Source of the DNA: an uncultured Candidatus Saccharibacteria bacterium
GTDB taxonomy: Bacteria > Patescibacteriota > Saccharimonadia > Saccharimonadales > Saccharimonadaceae
DNA length: 64,000 bases
NCBI GenBank assembly: GCA_947303945.1
Contig: CAMYZS010000002.1
Location: 1-64,000 of the forward strand
Direction: 5' to 3'
This document shows positions 16,908-25,366 of this stretch, piece after piece. The first letter of the stretch is position 1; each line of letters opens with the position of its first letter. A program made the translations under genes and the position numbers. The notes under the pieces are model-generated. The model made no database searches. It was not told the origin of the DNA and worked only from the letters and a program-made list of their open reading frames with translations.

Positions 16908-17579
16908 TCAGCGTTTATTGAGATATTTAAAAGCACATGCCGCGAGTGCTGCACCGACGAGCGGCGCAAGGATGAAGACCCAGACTTGACTTAAAGCGTT
17001 GCCGCCCATCAAAAGAGCTGGCGCTAGGCTGCGGGCCGGGTTGACGGAAGTGCCGGTGAGGCCGATACCAAGGATATGAACAAAGGTAAGTGTTAGGCCG
17101 ATGACGATACCAGCAATATGTGCCTTATCTTTGTCACTGGTGACACCGAGAATTGTATAAATAAATACGAAGGTTAGGGCCACTTCGACTAGGATTGACC
17201 CCCACATGCCGGCGATGTTGTTAGAAATAAAGGCGTTGGCGCCGAGTCCGGCGACAGATTTATCGGTGCCGGAAAGGGCGAGGATTGCCCAGAGTAGTAG
17301 TGAGCCGCAGAGCGCGCCAATTACTTGCGCAATAACGTAGCCGCAGAATTGCTTACTGTTGAGTTTTTTGTTAATAAACATGGCGAGAGATACTGCGGGA
17401 TTGACATGACATCCGGAGATGTCGCCAATTGCATAGGCGGCAGCAACGATAGCGAGACCGAACGCTAGTGCTGTTGGCAAAATATCCCCTCCTGTAATAA
17501 CTGCGGTTCCGCAGCCGAAGAGTACTAAAATAGCGGTGCCGATAAATTCGGCAATATATTTTTTGAGATCTTTACTCAT
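16908..17579 (-). CDS. MIP-family aquaporin
   Basis: Six-helix water or small-solute channel, 223 residues. Both signature boxes are intact: NPA at residues 60-62 (GCHVNPAVSLA) and NPA at about 180-182 (TSVNPARSLAP), the latter followed by the selectivity-filter Arg. The histidine before the first NPA and the compact loops favour AqpZ-like water selectivity over glycerol facilitators, which usually have Asp after the second NPAR; this is inferred. AGAGGT precedes the ATG and a -10 (TAAAAT) lies ~30 nt upstream. It stands alone between terminators. Confidence 0.9.
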   Translation of the reverse strand: MSKDLKKYIAEFIGTAILVLFGCGTAVITGGDILPTALAFGLAIVAAAYAIGDISGCHVNPAVSLAMFINKKLNSKQFCGYVIAQVIGALCGSLLLWAILALSGTDKSVAGLGANAFISNNIAGMWGSILVEVALTFVFIYTILGVTSDKDKAHIAGIVIGLTLTFVHILGIGLTGTSVNPARSLAPALLMGGNALSQVWVFILAPLVGAALAACAFKYLNKR

Positions 17580-17657
17580 ATATACCTCTTAGCTTAATAT
17601 TAATTATATTTTAGCATGGCTTAGGAAAAATAGCATAAGTGTGATATAAATAAAATA

Positions 17658-17984
17658 ATGACTAAAACACAAATCGCAAAACGGAGGAATCGAGCTTTAA
17701 ATATTGCCGTAATTGTTATTGATACGATTGTGTCTGTGCGGGTTCTATTTAATTTTGCGATGACCTTGAATGGTAATTGGGATGATGTTAGATTACCAGC
17801 GTTAATGGTGTTCGTTTCCCTGTCTACGGTTAGTCTATTTCTTTCGTTGTTGAATAATATCAAATATAAAGGTCATCCGAGTTATATCTTATCTTCGGTC
17901 TGTGTTTTAGGTCTGTCGGCATTGTTTTTGATTTATGTATTACTTGTAGTTTCATTTAATGGACTGATTGGATTATATATATGA
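17658..17984 (+). CDS. Small three-helix membrane protein, unknown
   Basis: 108 residues. A basic N-terminus (KTQIAKRRNRA) precedes hydrophobic helices near 13-35, 47-66 and 77-100. No family recognised. TATAAA at 17645-17650 lies 7 nt before the ATG, with a weak -35 (TTAGGA, 17621-17626) 18 nt further up, so the mRNA should be leaderless. Its stop overlaps the start of the next gene (ATGA), and the two form an operon. Confidence 0.7.
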   Translation: MTKTQIAKRRNRALNIAVIVIDTIVSVRVLFNFAMTLNGNWDDVRLPALMVFVSLSTVSLFLSLLNNIKYKGHPSYILSSVCVLGLSALFLIYVLLVVSFNGLIGLYI

Positions 17985-18535
17985 ATAATCAGCCTGTTTC
18001 GATGGTCGAGTCGAGTCATGAGGCTTTGATTGAACAAAAGACGATGCCAACTAGACGTCGTAATATGACGCCAATCATCGTAATTGGCGTATGTTTTGGT
18101 TTATTGATTACATTGACGGTAGCATTATTGATGTTGGTGAAGAATGGTGGTAGCGTGCATGATAATCAGTATTTGCCTGAATATAAAAAAACTTATAAAT
18201 GCGCAACAGATGAGTATAACTATCATGACGGCGTGTTTGATGTTCAGCTTGACTTAAAGGGAGACAACACTTATAAATTGTCGATTATGAATGATCAATA
18301 TGTATTGGGTACCTTTAGTGAAGGTAATCGAACGTATGCTAGAAGTATAGATGGCGCAAATGAGATTAACTATCATTTAACGCTCAAAACAAAACAGGTT
18401 TATTTGAATAATAAGGATATTACCGAGGCCCCGGGTAGCGAAGAGCATTATGTGATTAATATTAATGAAAATAGTGACGTGATTGTTTTGATTAATTCTG
18501 ATGACGACGTGGTATTTTATTGCATTGAAAAATAA
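17981..18535 (+). CDS. Single-pass membrane protein of unknown function
   Basis: 184 residues. A ~28-residue basic cytoplasmic N-terminus (MPTRRRNMTP) is followed by one helix near 30-53 and an extracellular-type domain rich in Asp, Asn and Tyr with strand-like repeats (YKLSIMNDQYVLGTF, INYHLTLKTKQVYL). Two Cys (TYKCATDEY and the FYCIEK end) could form a disulfide. It overlaps the preceding gene by 4 nt (ATGA), so it is translationally coupled to it. The pair may form a small membrane complex; no function is known. Confidence 0.7.
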   Translation: MNNQPVSMVESSHEALIEQKTMPTRRRNMTPIIVIGVCFGLLITLTVALLMLVKNGGSVHDNQYLPEYKKTYKCATDEYNYHDGVFDVQLDLKGDNTYKLSIMNDQYVLGTFSEGNRTYARSIDGANEINYHLTLKTKQVYLNNKDITEAPGSEEHYVININENSDVIVLINSDDDVVFYCIEK

Positions 18536-18539
18536 CAAA

Positions 18540-18566
18540 AAAGACCTCCATATAATGAGGTCTTTA
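18540..18566. terminator. Bidirectional terminator between 17981 and 18578 genes
   Basis: AAAGACCTC (18540-18548) pairs with GAGGTCTTT (18557-18565), with A/T-rich flanks. Confidence 0.8.
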
Positions 18567-18577
18567 GTGTGGATATA

Positions 18578-19096
18578 TCAGAGACTTGCTTCGACGGCCG
18601 CCCAGGTGGCATCTTCGTTGTCGGCTGGTATAACAACCGTGACTTGGTCACCGACTTTGAGGCGGAAGTAAGTGACTGACGCATAAAGAATTTTGAACTC
18701 TTTACCATTGACTTCAACAAAGTACTGATCATCGTGGCTAGTGAGCGTGCCGATGACGGTTTTGCGCTCGACGGGGCCGATTTGTTTATACATAAATTTA
18801 CCACTTTCGCCGATGGTAAGCTTGAGAATATCGCCTTCGACTAGTTTTGACTTTGATGCGTAATTGGCTGGAACTGGATAATTCTTGCCATCTGGTCCAA
18901 TCATGATTTGGCCATCAAAAACACCTTCGACAATTTTGCCTTCTGGACTATCAATGACGGTGCTAGCTGGGGTGGTAATAATATCGCCATCGCCAAGCAT
19001 TGAAGTTAATAATTCTTTTGCTGCGGATAAATTAGTCTCTGCTTCCGTGAGGAGACTTCGCAACCTTTTTATTTGTTTTTCTGAAATATCAGACAT
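18578..19096 (-). CDS. Conserved-looking soluble protein with coiled-coil N-terminus, unknown
   Basis: 172 residues from ATG 19096. An N-terminal helix (SEKQIKRLRSLLTEAETNLSA) probably forms a coiled coil. Two small beta-rich modules follow. The first is IVEGVFDGQIMIGPDGKNYPVPANYASKSKLVEGDILKL, a pattern ending in a ligand-like VEGD turn. The second is an OB-like VIGTLTSHDDQYFVEV ... LKVGDQVTVVIP segment. Its orderly, low-gap composition suggests a conserved protein, but I cannot name the family. The upstream in-frame ATGs (19183, 19105) have no good ribosome-binding site; GGCAGG lies 9 nt before 19096. Confidence 0.65.
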   Translation of the reverse strand: MSDISEKQIKRLRSLLTEAETNLSAAKELLTSMLGDGDIITTPASTVIDSPEGKIVEGVFDGQIMIGPDGKNYPVPANYASKSKLVEGDILKLTIGESGKFMYKQIGPVERKTVIGTLTSHDDQYFVEVNGKEFKILYASVTYFRLKVGDQVTVVIPADNEDATWAAVEASL

Positions 19097-19245
19097 ACCT
19101 CGCATCCTGCCTGTGTTAGTTATTAACTTTATGATATATTCTTCGCCAATAATTGTCAACGCAGTTGTTGGATGGTTTTCCACACATTTAACAGATATAA
19201 GCGTAAAAACGTTGTATTTTTTACCATTGACTTTTTATTGTTGCC

Positions 19246-20367
19246 TTATGTGCCGAAGTGGCCTGGTGCCAGTTTAGCGGCAAAGCTTTCGCCAATATAG
19301 AATATTCCCATTTGAGTTGCCCAACTGTAAATGGATATCATCTCCATGGAGCCGCTAGATCTGCTTGATAAAAACGTAATAATTTCTGGTAGAATGCCAA
19401 TGAAAATATAAAAAGAAGTATTTAATAGAATAGTTTTATGGTCGGCTTTGATTTGAAATTTATATAGGTAGGAATAGTGCAGGCTTGACCCAATTAAGAC
19501 GCCTAGCAGGGTGCCTATGATGCCGCCAATAAGTGGAAGGTTGCCAAAAATGTCCATAATTATGATTCGTAGGGCCATAAACGGTAATATGGTCGCAAAA
19601 GTGAAAGCACCTTCTTGGTCGGAGGGGATTTTGCTTTTGTGATATTTTTGAGACCCCTTTGACAAGGAGCTGAAGCTACATATGCATGCGATAAAACTAG
19701 CAAGAGACGCGACGGCGATTAGTGCGGATGGGAAGATTGATTTGCAATACTCTGAGACTGTTTGAAGACCGAGACCTATAAAGCCAAATATGAATGATTG
19801 AATAATGCTACTATGAAGCTTGCTATCGTAAATATCGTCAAGTTTGGCGCGACCGGCAATTTGGGCACCCTTATCGGTGCGTTTGCGCCAGAGTGCGTCT
19901 TCGACATCGTTTGTAGTGGGGATAGGGTCTGGATATAGTTTCTCTAAGTTTTTGGCGCGTGCAGCTTTTGCTTGTTCATCTTTGATTTCTTTTGGGTCGA
20001 GTGTTTGGCTTTCTTGGATTATTTCTGCAATTTCTTGATTGCGAATTTGCTGTCTCTCCTGCTCTTCTTTGGCGGCTTTTGCGCGTGCCTTCATGCGTTC
20101 TTCGTGTTCGATTTTTTCGCGTTGGTGAATAGCTTCTTTAAAGCTCTCATCGATAGTGAAATTTTTACCAGTATGCGCAGTTACTCCGATTTCGTTTCGT
20201 TTAAAATGTTGCTCAATAGAAGGATAATCGCCGTTTTCGGCGTCATTATACATATTGGTCGAAATCGTAATTGAGGATGGCTGTTTTTCGTCTTCAAGCT
20301 GAGCGGTGGTTTTCTTTTCGATTTCTTCTGGTTCTGGGCCGGATAAGTAACTGGTTTTATGGGTCAT
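19246..20367 (-). CDS. Multi-pass membrane protein with charged N-terminal coiled coil, unknown
   Basis: 373 residues. Residues 1-180 are hydrophilic, with a long charged helix near 80-125 (REKIEHEERMKARAKAAKEEQERQQ, an alpha-helical or coiled-coil stretch) and an ENLEKLYPDP turn. From about residue 190 there are roughly six hydrophobic helices with short loops. No transporter or enzyme signature is visible. -10 candidates lie ~35 nt upstream, so it has a short leader without an obvious Shine-Dalgarno sequence. It stands alone. Confidence 0.65.
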   Translation of the reverse strand: MTHKTSYLSGPEPEEIEKKTTAQLEDEKQPSSITISTNMYNDAENGDYPSIEQHFKRNEIGVTAHTGKNFTIDESFKEAIHQREKIEHEERMKARAKAAKEEQERQQIRNQEIAEIIQESQTLDPKEIKDEQAKAARAKNLEKLYPDPIPTTNDVEDALWRKRTDKGAQIAGRAKLDDIYDSKLHSSIIQSFIFGFIGLGLQTVSEYCKSIFPSALIAVASLASFIACICSFSSLSKGSQKYHKSKIPSDQEGAFTFATILPFMALRIIIMDIFGNLPLIGGIIGTLLGVLIGSSLHYSYLYKFQIKADHKTILLNTSFYIFIGILPEIITFLSSRSSGSMEMISIYSWATQMGIFYIGESFAAKLAPGHFGT

Positions 20368-20424
20368 ATTTTTTTATTAGTATTGTGATTCTGTTTATAC
20401 TTTTAGTATAGTGTTTTTGCAGTT

Positions 20425-20452
20425 AAAAAACCAGGCGCTATGGCCTGGCTTT
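20425..20452 (-). terminator. Terminator of the 20494-20943 gene
   Basis: CCAGGC (20431-20436) pairs with GCCTGG (20443-20448). On the minus strand a T run follows. Confidence 0.8.
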
Positions 20453-20493
20453 GTGTTGAAGATTTTCTTCCGCCACTTTCATAGCGGTGTTTA

Positions 20494-20943
20494 TTATCGA
20501 CTGCTTACGTACTCGTAGATGTGGTCGTCTAACTTGTTCAGCACGTCGTTCGGAAGTTCGGCGAGAGGCTTCATTGATCCGGAAATGACGACTTTCTCGC
20601 TTTTCTTTCTTGATATTTGATAAACATACACGGATTCCTGCTCGGTAATCATGACGACTTTTTTGCCTTTTTTGGGTAGTATTCGATATACGCGCACGAA
20701 TCTCCGTTCGGTAATCGTGTTTTTCGCCACTTCCCATTCTCTATGGAAAGTGTCAGGATCAAGGATGACTCCTTCTCTTGTCAGCTCGCTGACATAGTTG
20801 GACGGCAGGCCGTCATTTGCTCCCTCTCGTTCATAATGATGCAGATTGAAGTCTCCGTTCTGGTCTTCACATGCTACTGTCACGAAGTCGACCCCCTCTT
20901 TCGTCAGGAAGCTACAGATATCGTTTGGGAAATGTTCATTCAT
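20494..20943 (-). CDS. Small soluble protein of unknown function
   Basis: 149 residues, no signal peptide or membrane segment. It contains an internal repeat-like pair of strands, RFVRVYRILPKKGKKVVMITE and SVYVYQISRKKSEKVVISG, suggesting a duplicated beta-hairpin unit. No family recognised. ATG 20943 is chosen because an exceptionally G-rich tract (GGAGGGGAGGGG) lies just before it; the ATG at 20982 would put this tract inside the coding region. Promoter, leader and terminator are its own, as for other accessory genes here. Confidence 0.7.
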   Translation of the reverse strand: MNEHFPNDICSFLTKEGVDFVTVACEDQNGDFNLHHYEREGANDGLPSNYVSELTREGVILDPDTFHREWEVAKNTITERRFVRVYRILPKKGKKVVMITEQESVYVYQISRKKSEKVVISGSMKPLAELPNDVLNKLDDHIYEYVSSR

Positions 20944-21009
20944 CTCTTCTCCCCTCCCCTCCTTTTTTTTTGAAATATTCAATCTATGCCTATGGTTAGA
21001 TATGTTAAT

Positions 21010-21038
21010 ATTTTACAACATAATCTTAAAACAGTCAA
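21010..21038 (-). promoter_or_regulatory. Promoter of the 20494-20943 gene
   Basis: On the minus strand TTGACT (21038-21033), 17 nt, TAAAAT (21015-21010). Confidence 0.7.
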
Positions 21039-21056
21039 TAGTAATATAGTCAAAGC

Positions 21057-21087
21057 ACGAAAAAGCGACCTCATTGAGGTCGCTAAT
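21057..21087 (-). terminator. Terminator of the rplJ-rplL operon
   Basis: AGCGACCTCA pairs with TGAGGTCGCT (about 21064-21084). The minus strand ends in TTTTTC. Confidence 0.85.
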
Positions 21088-21120
21088 TCGTAACATTTTT
21101 TCTAGCTAATTTAATAGAAC

Positions 21121-21501
21121 TTAAGCGAGTTCGACGGTTGCGCCGGCGTCTTCGAGAGCTTTCTTCATAGCTTCGGCTTCGTCTTTGGCGACTTTTTCTT
21201 TTACAGTGGCAGGAGCGCCATCGACAATAGCCTTAGCTTCGCCAAGACCAAGACCGGTAGCTTCCTTGACAGCCTTGATAACTGCAATCTTTTGTGCGCC
21301 AGCATCTTTAAGAACAACGTTGTATTCGCTCTTCTCTTCGACGGCGGCAGCACCAGCGTCGGCTGGACCAGCAGCTACAGCAACGGCGGCGGCAGCTGGC
21401 TCAATGCCATATTCATCCTTAAGGATGGTTTTTAGCTCGTTAACTTCGAGGACGGTGAGCTTAACCAATTCCTCTGCTAGTTTCTTTACATCAGCAGCCA
21501 T
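21121..21501 (-). CDS. rplL: 50S ribosomal protein L7/L12
   Basis: Stalk protein that recruits translation factors; 126 residues. It has the N-terminal dimerisation helices, an Ala-rich hinge (residues ~38-55) and the conserved C-terminal domain with [39 protein letters not shown] ribosome-binding site (AAGGAGT) precedes the ATG. It lies 41 nt after rplJ in the usual order, with one terminator for both. Confidence 0.98.
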   Translation of the reverse strand: MAADVKKLAEELVKLTVLEVNELKTILKDEYGIEPAAAAVAVAAGPADAGAAAVEEKSEYNVVLKDAGAQKIAVIKAVKEATGLGLGEAKAIVDGAPATVKEKVAKDEAEAMKKALEDAGATVELA

Positions 21502-21542
21502 GTTAGACTCCTTTATTTCTTATTGGTTGATAGTATTGTAAA

Positions 21543-22067
21543 TTAATTGGTTGCTTTGTCGGCAATGCCGTCGAGCAAAGCATGCAAGTTGCCGGAAAGA
21601 CCGTTGGTAACATCGTTGACTGGGCTGAGGAGCATATCCACAACTTGGCCAATGAGTTGATCTTTGCTTGGAAGATCGGCAAGTGCTTTTACTTCTGCTT
21701 CGCCAAGAGCGGCACCTTCGCCGCTGAATGCGCCTTTAAGTTCGAGAGCATTGTGCTCTTTTGCAAATTTTGCGAGAACCTGAGCTGGAGCAACTTCGTC
21801 GTCGTTAGAAACGGCGTAAAGTAGCTGACCTTCGAGAGCGCTAGTGTCGGTGTCTTTGTAAACTGCGATATCGCCCATGGCGACACGAACGAGGCGGTTC
21901 TTGACGATTTTAATTTTGACATTATTCTCACGCGCAGCTTTGCGAAGTTCTTGCATTTCCGCGACCGTGAGGCCTTGGTATTTTGCAAAAACGGTCATCT
22001 TAGCATCGCTGAGAAGCTCGTTTAAGTCGGCAACCAATTGTTGTTTCTTATCTTTGCTAATTGCCAT
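21543..22067 (-). CDS. rplJ: 50S ribosomal protein L10
   Basis: Binds 23S rRNA and anchors L7/L12 dimers; 174 residues. The N-terminal domain has KQQLVADLNELLSDAKMTVFAKYQGLTVAEMQELRKAARE and KIVKNRLVRVAM, typical of the family. AAAGGAG precedes the ATG. The transcript begins ~135 nt upstream with an L10 leader, so autoregulation by the L10(L12)4 complex is expected. Confidence 0.97.
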   Translation of the reverse strand: MAISKDKKQQLVADLNELLSDAKMTVFAKYQGLTVAEMQELRKAARENNVKIKIVKNRLVRVAMGDIAVYKDTDTSALEGQLLYAVSNDDEVAPAQVLAKFAKEHNALELKGAFSGEGAALGEAEVKALADLPSKDQLIGQVVDMLLSPVNDVTNGLSGNLHALLDGIADKATN

Positions 22068-22084
22068 AGATAGAAATCTCCTTT

Positions 22085-22205
22085 TGGTATTAATTTGGTA
22101 GCCAGAAAAATGTTAATGATTCGTCACCAATAAATACACAAGAAATGATTTTCCTCGGCGGCATAATTAAACTCAGACGAGTCGCCGCTGTCTTTGGTAA
22201 CTTGA
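22085..22205 (-). promoter_or_regulatory. L10 leader (ribosomal-protein autoregulatory element)
   Basis: In the rplJ 5' leader the minus strand reads AGACAGCGGCGA ... TGCCGCCGAGGAAA. This matches the conserved kink-turn-containing core of the L10 leader, in which GACAGC.GG pairs with CC.GCCGAGGA. Its position directly upstream of rplJ supports the call. A covariance search against the L10_leader model would settle it. Confidence 0.75.
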
Positions 22206-22208
22206 TAT

Positions 22209-22258
22209 ATTATATCAAATTGCTAGCTTTTGCGCAAGATTGCGTTCCCTTGTATAAT
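22209..22258. promoter_or_regulatory. Divergent rplJ / rlmH promoters sharing a palindromic -35
   Basis: The 8-bp palindrome TTGCGCAA at 22230-22237 supplies both -35 boxes. Rightward: TTGCGC (22230-22235), 17 nt, TATAAT (22253-22258), then rlmH ATG 7 nt later. Leftward: TTGCGC (22237-22232), 17 nt, TATAAT (22214-22209), then the L10 leader. Two polymerases could not bind at once. Confidence 0.75.
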
Positions 22259-22265
22259 AGCACTA

Positions 22266-22694
22266 ATGATAAGGATTATTGCAGGCGGCAAGAAACATGT
22301 AAGCTGGCTAAAAGAGGCTTGCGACGAATATGAGAAACGTCTCAGAAAACCTTGGGCGATTGAGTGGCTATTTATAGATGAGGATAAACTGGCCGAAAAG
22401 GTGGCGAATTTAAAGTCGGATGATTACATGGTACTGTTGGATGAGAATGGTAAAAATTTAAGTTCACCAGAACTAAGCAAGGCGCTGAAATTGCCGTTAG
22501 AAGCTGGAAGAGATGTAGTAATAATAATTGGTGGAGCCTTTGGGCATTTTGGACCAGAAACAATAAAACGGGCGGATTTAATATGGAGTTTGTCCAGATT
22601 GGTTTTTCCGCATCAAATTTGTAGAATGATTGTAACGGAACAAATTTATCGGGCGCAAGAAATCTATTTAAATCACGCCTATCATCATGCGTAA
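22266..22694 (+). CDS. rlmH: 23S rRNA (pseudouridine1915-N3)-methyltransferase RlmH
   Basis: SPOUT-family methyltransferase acting on assembled 70S ribosomes; 142 residues, the usual ~155. The N-terminus IRIIAGGKKHVSWL and C-terminal trefoil-knot motifs GGAFGHFGPET, WSLSRLVFPHQICRMIVTEQIYRA match RlmH, including the SAM-loop GG and the HQ...R...EQ.YRA signature. ATG 22266 fits homology and is 7 nt after TATAAT, so the mRNA should be leaderless; the ATG at 22230 lies inside the promoter. Confidence 0.95.
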   Translation: MIRIIAGGKKHVSWLKEACDEYEKRLRKPWAIEWLFIDEDKLAEKVANLKSDDYMVLLDENGKNLSSPELSKALKLPLEAGRDVVIIIGGAFGHFGPETIKRADLIWSLSRLVFPHQICRMIVTEQIYRAQEIYLNHAYHHA

Positions 22695-22791
22695 AGGAGG
22701 AATATATATTTATTAGAATATCGGGACAGTTTAGGAATACTGGTTTGTAGAGTGGACGCATCTAGCTGAATATTCTATAATATTTACAAAT

Positions 22792-23841
22792 ATGCCAAAT
22801 ATGTTTGATTACGTCGCCAAATATGGCGATATTCGCTTCGAAAATAAAGCCTTTAATGAAGTTGATAATATCATCTTCTCGGTGCTTGCCTATTTGGATT
22901 ACACGCATACCAAAATTAATGATAATTGTCATACGCTTGGAGAAATCGGGCGCGAATATTTGCGTAAGTATTCATATAAGGAAATTCGTAAATTGGGAAT
23001 TGCAATTGGTGACGCTTATAAGTTGCTCGAAGCAGTGGTTGAGAAGGATCGTTATCGGCATTTGATTGTCTCGAATTATATTTATAATACGAAGCGTGAT
23101 ATGCAATTTAGTGCGATGACTTTTCGCGTGACGCGCGGTTTAGAGTGCATTGCCTTTGAGGGGACGGATCAATTAATTAGCGGATGGCGTGAGGATTTTG
23201 AAATGTCCTGCTCTTTTCCGGTGCCGTCGCACATTGAGGCGACCAAGTATCTTAATGAACATATTAGGCTGTTTGGGCCAAAGGTGGTTGTTTGTGGTCA
23301 CTCAAAAGGCGGCAACCTTGCACTAGTGGCGACAATGTTCATGAATCCAATTAAACGTCGACGAATTAAGGTAATTTACAACAATGACGGTCCGGGTTTA
23401 CGAGATGAAGAATTTGAATCCGATGCATATCAGAGGATTCTGAAAAAATATATACATATCGTGCCACATAGTACGATTGTGGGGGCGATGCTCCATGACA
23501 AAAACTATTTAGTAGTACAGTCGGACAAGGAAAATATTCTTGGCCATGCTGCGATTTCTTGGCAGATAGTGGACGACCATTTTAAACGAGCGCGTCGTTC
23601 GGAGCGTAGTTTAGAGATTGAGCGTCGCCTGTGGGCGTGGCTAGGCAAGCATGATGATGCGGACCGAAAACGGTTGCTTGAGGCGGTATTTTCTACAATT
23701 GAAGGTTGCGATATTCTCGATACGATGTCTTTGACGAAATGGCGTAATTTAGTAAAATTGTTTCGCGCTTCCAAAGATGTCGATAAAGAAAGCAAAGATT
23801 TGGTGGTGGGGTTATTTAAAGAAGTTGCCCTCAAAAAATAG
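22792..23841 (+). CDS. Mbeg1-like alpha/beta hydrolase (DUF2974)
   Basis: 349 residues. It matches the DUF2974/Mbeg1-like family, with NMFDYVAKYGDIRFENKAFNEVDNIIFSVLAYLDY at the N-terminus, the FEGTD element near 123-126 and the nucleophile elbow VVCGHSKGGNLAL with Ser171. A catalytic Asp/His pair is expected further on (DGPGLRDEEF, IVPHSTIVG). There is no signal peptide. The natural substrate of the family is not established, though lipase-like folds are common. TATAAT lies 10 nt before the ATG, so the leader is only ~3 nt. It converges with 23844 with 2 nt between the stops. Confidence 0.8.
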   Translation: MPNMFDYVAKYGDIRFENKAFNEVDNIIFSVLAYLDYTHTKINDNCHTLGEIGREYLRKYSYKEIRKLGIAIGDAYKLLEAVVEKDRYRHLIVSNYIYNTKRDMQFSAMTFRVTRGLECIAFEGTDQLISGWREDFEMSCSFPVPSHIEATKYLNEHIRLFGPKVVVCGHSKGGNLALVATMFMNPIKRRRIKVIYNNDGPGLRDEEFESDAYQRILKKYIHIVPHSTIVGAMLHDKNYLVVQSDKENILGHAAISWQIVDDHFKRARRSERSLEIERRLWAWLGKHDDADRKRLLEAVFSTIEGCDILDTMSLTKWRNLVKLFRASKDVDKESKDLVVGLFKEVALKK

Positions 23842-23843
23842 GC

Positions 23844-24377
23844 TTATTCGATGTGGCGGCAGTTATTCCATTGGAAAAGTGCGCCTACGGCGGCAAGCGC
23901 TAGGAAAATTACGATATAGTAAGACGGTTGTGCCCAGTTGAGTAGGGTTAGCGCATTGACGATTACGAGTCGGGAGCCCTCAATGGCCGTTGTGAGAATG
24001 ACCATTGGCTTAATTAGCCAGACGGCGATTACGCCAGCCACTACGCCGACGGCGACGGCGATTGCCCAAAGTGTCCAATCTGTTGCAGGGCCAAAGTTCT
24101 CTATTACAGACATACAGAAGGTTACTCCAACGGTAGCGAAGATGGCGAATTTCTCGATAGTCATACCGAACATGCCAAGGACTAGACCGCCTACGACGCA
24201 AAGAATAAATTGCCACATTTGGTCGGCGACGATTTTTTCGACAAATAGCGAGACGAGCCAATAACCCACGATGAACCAGATAATTGTAATAGCGATTCTT
24301 TTAACGCGGTAGCCAAAAAATAATAAGAACGCCCCAATGATTAATGCGATGATTTCGGTTGGAATTGCTGCTGTCAT
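23844..24377 (-). CDS. Polytopic membrane protein (DUF4203/TMEM198-like)
   Basis: 177 residues, mostly hydrophobic, with six or seven helices and Gly-rich pairs (LIIGAFLLFFGYRVKRI, VVGGLVLGMFGM) like the DUF4203 / TMEM198-like membrane domain. No catalytic residues are apparent. A TATAAT box and an AAAGGAG ribosome-binding site precede the ATG. The start is 10 nt after the stop of the EamA-like gene, so the two probably form an operon. Its stop is 2 nt from the stop of the convergent hydrolase gene. Confidence 0.65.
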   Translation of the reverse strand: MTAAIPTEIIALIIGAFLLFFGYRVKRIAITIIWFIVGYWLVSLFVEKIVADQMWQFILCVVGGLVLGMFGMTIEKFAIFATVGVTFCMSVIENFGPATDWTLWAIAVAVGVVAGVIAVWLIKPMVILTTAIEGSRLVIVNALTLLNWAQPSYYIVIFLALAAVGALFQWNNCRHIE

Positions 24378-24387
24378 AAAACTCCTT

Positions 24388-25299
24388 TTATTGTATTAAT
24401 ATTATACCAACTGTAGCTAGGACTACGGCAATTAAATGTGCTAGAACGATGTGGCGATTTAGCTTTTCGCGACCAAATTTTGGCCAAATAATTGAGAGAA
24501 TTATGCCAAGAATAAAGGTAAAAATTAATTCAAGCACATTGTAGGTTACGGAGACGAGCGAGGCGATGCCGATAATAAGAGCATAGCGACTGAGGAAGTC
24601 TGCAATAATACAGATAACTTGATTAATACCTTCTGCGATGAGGAAATCTTTGCGCTTATGCTGCCAAATATATTTCATACGTTTTTGCCAATCTCTATGG
24701 GTGGTAAAGAGTATGATATCTGAAATACCGCGACCTACTAGGAAATAAAAGAAAACACTGTAGTAATTGTAATGTTCGCCGGCGTGAGTTGACAGTACAC
24801 CGCTGGCGGCACTAAGAGTAACAAAAAGCAGCAATAGCAAGGCGGCTTTAAATTCGATACGGCGACTACGTAGGCGTTTGCGTGAGGATATGATGATGAT
24901 TGGTGCTGATATGATAATCATGAAAGCGAGAAGTTGAAGCGACGTGATAGCTTGGCCGAATATCAGCCAATCGACGAATAAGTAAATGACGGGGATTAGT
25001 TGATAAAAAACGGCGGCGGTAGTTGCCTCCTCTTTTCTTAGGGCAAGATAGTATGGAATTGAGGACAACGATGCGGTAGCGCCAGAGAGTAGAATGAGGC
25101 AAATGTCTTTGATTGCGATTTCTTTGACGCCAAAGAGGAGAAATACCAATGTGGCAAAAATAAGATAAGAAATGCCATTAAAGATTTTCATTGATTGCGG
25201 TTTTTTGCCGTGGAAGATGACGTCGGTTGCGTAATTGTCAATAAAAGCGCTGAGAGACCAAATGATAGCGACTAAGACGCATATGATTAGCCAAAACAT
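24388..25299 (-). CDS. EamA/DMT-superfamily transporter
   Basis: About 303 residues with ten predicted helices and internal duplication typical of drug/metabolite exporters of the EamA group (first half ends near FGQAITSLQLLAFMIIISAPIIII; second half repeats the pattern and ends in LIAVVLATVGIILIQ). Substrate unknown. TATAAT occupies codons 2-3 of a longer open frame and the ATG at 25299 follows it by 6 nt, so I choose this leaderless start and not 25314. Confidence 0.8.
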   Translation of the reverse strand: MFWLIICVLVAIIWSLSAFIDNYATDVIFHGKKPQSMKIFNGISYLIFATLVFLLFGVKEIAIKDICLILLSGATASLSSIPYYLALRKEEATTAAVFYQLIPVIYLFVDWLIFGQAITSLQLLAFMIIISAPIIIISSRKRLRSRRIEFKAALLLLLFVTLSAASGVLSTHAGEHYNYYSVFFYFLVGRGISDIILFTTHRDWQKRMKYIWQHKRKDFLIAEGINQVICIIADFLSRYALIIGIASLVSVTYNVLELIFTFILGIILSIIWPKFGREKLNRHIVLAHLIAVVLATVGIILIQ

Positions 25300-25366
25300 A
25301 TACATATTATACATTAGCGGATTAGCTATATATGTTATAATGTGCTTATGATAATGCGGGAAGCTT

